Source of the DNA: Actinomycetes bacterium
GTDB lineage: Bacteria; Actinomycetota; Coriobacteriia; WRKU01; WQUG01
Assembly: GCA_009785855.1 (NCBI GenBank)
Contig: WQUG01000109.1
Coordinates: 1 to 8,362 of the forward strand
Direction: 5' to 3'
Length of the DNA: 8,362 nucleotides
Below, piece after piece: positions 6,301-8,362 of this stretch (position 1 is its first letter; every line of letters begins with the position of its first letter). Under the pieces are notes generated by a model. The model worked only from the letters and a program-made list of their open reading frames with translations. It searched no databases and was not told the origin of the DNA. The translations under genes and the position numbers were made by a program.

Positions 6301-7098
6301 ATGGCTGATCCCACAGAACATTCACTGGCGGTCTTCATCGACTTCGAGAACCTGGTACTCGGGCTGGAGAACCTCCCCAACGGACGTCGGCGCAAGACCA
6401 CGGCGACCATCGACATGCGCAAGGTCTTCGACCGTCTGCTCGAGAAAGGCAAGATCGTCGCCAAGGTCGCCTACTGCGACTGGCAGCACTATCAGAACTA
6501 CGTGACGCCCCTGCATGAGCTGGGCATCGAGCTCATCGAGATCCCGCAGCGCCGGGTCAGCGGCAAGAACTCGGCCGACATCCGCCTCGTCGTTGACGCG
6601 ATGGAGTACTGCTCGTCGCGCGACAACATCGACACCTTCGTCATCATCAGCGGCGACTCGGATTTCCTGCCGCTGGTGAGCAAGCTCAAAGAGTACGGCA
6701 AGACGGTCATCGGCGTCGGGATGCGCGAGGCCACGAGCGACCTGCTCGCCGCCAACTGCGACGAGTTCATCTTCTACGATGACATCGGGGCGAGCAAGGA
6801 GATCCCCAAGCTCGGAGCCGACATCGGGCGCAAGCAGCGCACGGTCTACAAGCTCCTGCTCGAGACGGTCGACGCGCTGCTCAGCGACAACATCACGAAC
6901 ATCCACAGCTCGCGCATCAAGGACACGATCCGGCGCAAGCTACCGCAGTTCTCCGAGCGCAGCTATGGCTACCGCAGCTTCAACCAGCTGCTCGAGGAGG
7001 CCGCCGAGAAGGGCTACCTCGTCATCGAGCGCGACCCCCGCAGCGGCACCTACGCGGTCCAGGGCTTTGGGAAGCGCGAGGAGGAGAAGAGCGCATGA
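6301..7098 (+). CDS. NYN-domain (PIN-like) predicted RNase with C-terminal OST-HTH/LOTUS domain
   Basis: A 265-residue soluble protein. Residues about 8-163 form a NYN (LabA/PIN-like) nuclease domain, with the expected acidic pocket: Asp14 in VFIDFEN (with Asn17), Asp93 and Asp99 in SADIRLVVDA, and Asp119 and Asp121 in the SGDSDF signature. The following YGKTVIGVG strand and the DEFIFYDD end of the domain are also typical. A short linker leads to a winged-helix OST-HTH/LOTUS domain (about 178-255), recognisable from the T-V-Y-x-L-L-L start, the SxIKDTIRRKLPQFSERSYGY-type core and the GTYAV end. NYN proteins are predicted metal-dependent RNases, and LOTUS domains bind RNA or protein partners. 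The actual substrate of this bacterial class is not established, so rRNA, tRNA or mRNA processing is inference. A strong TAAGGAG sets the start, and the stop overlaps the next gene by ATGA. Confidence 0.88.
   Translation: MADPTEHSLAVFIDFENLVLGLENLPNGRRRKTTATIDMRKVFDRLLEKGKIVAKVAYCDWQHYQNYVTPLHELGIELIEIPQRRVSGKNSADIRLVVDAMEYCSSRDNIDTFVIISGDSDFLPLVSKLKEYGKTVIGVGMREATSDLLAANCDEFIFYDDIGASKEIPKLGADIGRKQRTVYKLLLETVDALLSDNITNIHSSRIKDTIRRKLPQFSERSYGYRSFNQLLEEAAEKGYLVIERDPRSGTYAVQGFGKREEEKSA
7078..7086 (+). promoter_or_regulatory. Ribosome-binding site of the M20 peptidase gene
   Basis: GAGGAGGAG in the last codons of the NYN-LOTUS gene lies 8 nt before the ATG at 7095. It supports that start, which shares the ATGA overlap with the upstream stop. 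The same purine run encodes part of the Glu/Lys tail of the upstream protein. Confidence 0.6.
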
Positions 7099-8362
7099 CG
7101 AGCCGCGAGGGGCTGATCGCCGCGGCCAGGGCGCAGAGCCCCCGCGCGCTTGAAGAGCTGCGCGAGCTGGTGAGCTATCCCTCGATCGCCTTCGCGGGCT
7201 TCGATCTGCAGCCGGGGCTCGACTGCGCCGAGGTCGTCGCGCGCATGATGCGCGAGTCCGGCGTGGCAGACGTCGAGGTCCGCGACATCGGCGGACGGCT
7301 GCCACTGGTGCTCGGGCGCATCCCGGGGCCGGACGGCGCGCCCAAGGTGCTGCTCTATGCCCACTATGACGTCCAGCCGGCGCCGGCAGAAGCGCAGTTC
7401 TGGAAGACCGATCCCTTCACGCTGACAGAAGGCGCCAACGGACGCCTCTATGGGCGCGGGGCGGCCGATGACAAGAGCGGCATCGTCGGCCATCTGGCCG
7501 CGCTGCGCGCGCTCGGAGAGCTCCCGCTCGACATCACGGTCTGCATCGAGGGCGAAGAGGAGTACCTCAGCGCGCTCGACGCGTATGTGGGCCAGCACGC
7601 GGAGCTGTTCGCCGCTGACTACTACCTGATCGCCGACGCCGGTGGGATGTGTATCGGCGAGCCGACGATCGAGACCTCGATGCGCGGCACGGTGGCCATC
7701 GCGGTGACCGTGAGCACGATCGAACAGGCGCTGCACTCGGGGCTCTTCGGCGGGGCGACGCCGGATGCGATGGTGGCCTTCATGCTGATGATGGCGAGCT
7801 GCTATGGCGTCAACGGCGCGACAGAGATCGACGGCCTTGAGGGCGCGGAGTATCCCGGCCTCGACTATCCGGCCGAGCTCCTGCGCGAGCAGGCGGGCCT
7901 GCTCGACGGGGTCGACTTCGCCGGAGTGGGGAGCCTGTCCTCGCGGCTGTGGTCGCGTCCGAGCCTCTCGGTCATCGGGATGGACCTCTTGCCTTCCACA
8001 CGGAGTGCGCCCAATATCGTCATCCCGCAGGTCCGGGCCTTCCTGAGCCTGCGGGTCCAGCCGGGCGTCACCGGGCGCGCGGCTCTGGACGCGCTCGCGA
8101 AGCACCTGCGGGCACACGTGCCGTTTGCCGCTCAGCTCGAGATCGAGGAGATCCACGAGACCAACGCGTTCTCCTTCGAGCCGAGCGAGCATTTTCTGGA
8201 GGTCGCCCATGAAGCCTTCGCCGCTGCCTTTGGGCGTCCGTTGCAGCTCAAGGCGAGCGGCGGATCGATCCCGCTCATGACTGAGTTGCAGAAGCTCAAC
8301 CCAGCCGCAGACTTCCTGGTCTTTGGGGCCTCGGATGCCGAGGCCTCCAAGATCCACGGGGG
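7095..8362 (+). CDS. M20-family metallopeptidase (dipeptidase-like), cut by window end
   Basis: The reading frame is open from ATG 7095 to the window edge (422 complete codons), so the 3' end is missing. The product is a dizinc M20 peptidase. Predicted metal ligands and catalytic residues appear in order: His90 in LLYAHYDVQP (with Asp92), bridging Asp125 in GRGAADDKSG, catalytic Glu155 and ligand Glu156 in EGEEE, Asp181 in LIADAGG, and the final ligand His421 in KIHGG. His214 in LHSGLFGG belongs to the lid/dimerisation domain (about 190-330), and GGSIPL near residue 395 is a substrate-binding loop. There is no signal peptide, so it should act in the cytoplasm on dipeptides or short peptides; the substrate cannot be told. 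Family members usually run to about 450 residues, so only a short tail should be missing. It overlaps the NYN gene by 4 nt. Confidence 0.92.
   Translation, partial: MTSREGLIAAARAQSPRALEELRELVSYPSIAFAGFDLQPGLDCAEVVARMMRESGVADVEVRDIGGRLPLVLGRIPGPDGAPKVLLYAHYDVQPAPAEAQFWKTDPFTLTEGANGRLYGRGAADDKSGIVGHLAALRALGELPLDITVCIEGEEEYLSALDAYVGQHAELFAADYYLIADAGGMCIGEPTIETSMRGTVAIAVTVSTIEQALHSGLFGGATPDAMVAFMLMMASCYGVNGATEIDGLEGAEYPGLDYPAELLREQAGLLDGVDFAGVGSLSSRLWSRPSLSVIGMDLLPSTRSAPNIVIPQVRAFLSLRVQPGVTGRAALDALAKHLRAHVPFAAQLEIEEIHETNAFSFEPSEHFLEVAHEAFAAAFGRPLQLKASGGSIPLMTELQKLNPAADFLVFGASDAEASKIHG

Noticed and set aside
7050..8357. 435-codon open frame on the minus strand opposite the M20 gene
   Set aside because: The plus-strand frame carries the full set of M20 metal ligands. 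The minus frame has no family motif and is a GC-bias shadow.
1..8362. CRISPR array, tRNA/rRNA gene, insertion sequence, prophage or defence system
   Set aside because: No regularly spaced repeats, no transposase or integrase motifs, no tRNA-like cloverleaf and no mobile-element ends were seen. Coding sequence fills essentially the whole window.

Overview
This GC-rich window reads as one uninterrupted, plus-strand gene string from the gatC start at 42 to the right edge. It holds six complete genes and one cut by the end of the window. They are packed with 1-26 nt overlaps or gaps of 2-9 nt, so there is no room for an internal promoter or a classical terminator between genes. The order is gatC, gatA, a membrane-anchored PASTA-repeat protein, gatB, a nicotinate phosphoribosyltransferase (pncB), a NYN nuclease-like protein with a LOTUS/OST-HTH tail, and an M20 metallopeptidase (partial).

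The host is most likely a high-GC Gram-positive (Actinomycetota). The reasons are strong G/C preference at third codon positions, an extracellular PASTA array (a Gram-positive cell-wall module), and reliance on GatCAB. A Coriobacteriia-like lineage is my best guess, but it is an inference from overall character and not from any marker gene in the window.

Region 1 (42-4814) encodes the three subunits of the tRNA-dependent amidotransferase, which makes Gln-tRNA(Gln) and/or Asn-tRNA(Asn) from mischarged Glu-tRNA or Asp-tRNA. The catalytic residues of GatA and a Cys4 cluster in GatB are visible and intact. Between gatA and gatB sits an unrelated 475-residue protein with an acidic cytoplasmic tail, one membrane helix and five extracellular PASTA repeats but no kinase domain. 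Its start overlaps the gatA stop and its stop lies 2 nt from the gatB start, so it is probably translated with the complex.

Region 2 (4789-6291) is pncB for NAD salvage. Its ribosome-binding site plus TTG start lies inside the end of gatB and is exactly duplicated (two 15-bp copies in tandem). This gives two in-frame start sites for PncB and a duplicated GERLG motif at the GatB C-terminus.

Region 3 (6301-8362) holds a NYN-LOTUS protein (predicted RNA nuclease/binding) followed, through an ATGA overlap, by a zinc aminoacyl- or dipeptidase of family M20 whose last predicted metal ligand falls two codons before the window edge.

The most interesting points are the kinase-less PASTA protein wedged into the gatCAB operon, the duplicated translation-initiation unit at the gatB/pncB junction, and the placement of a NYN-LOTUS protein in a tRNA-amidation/NAD-salvage operon.
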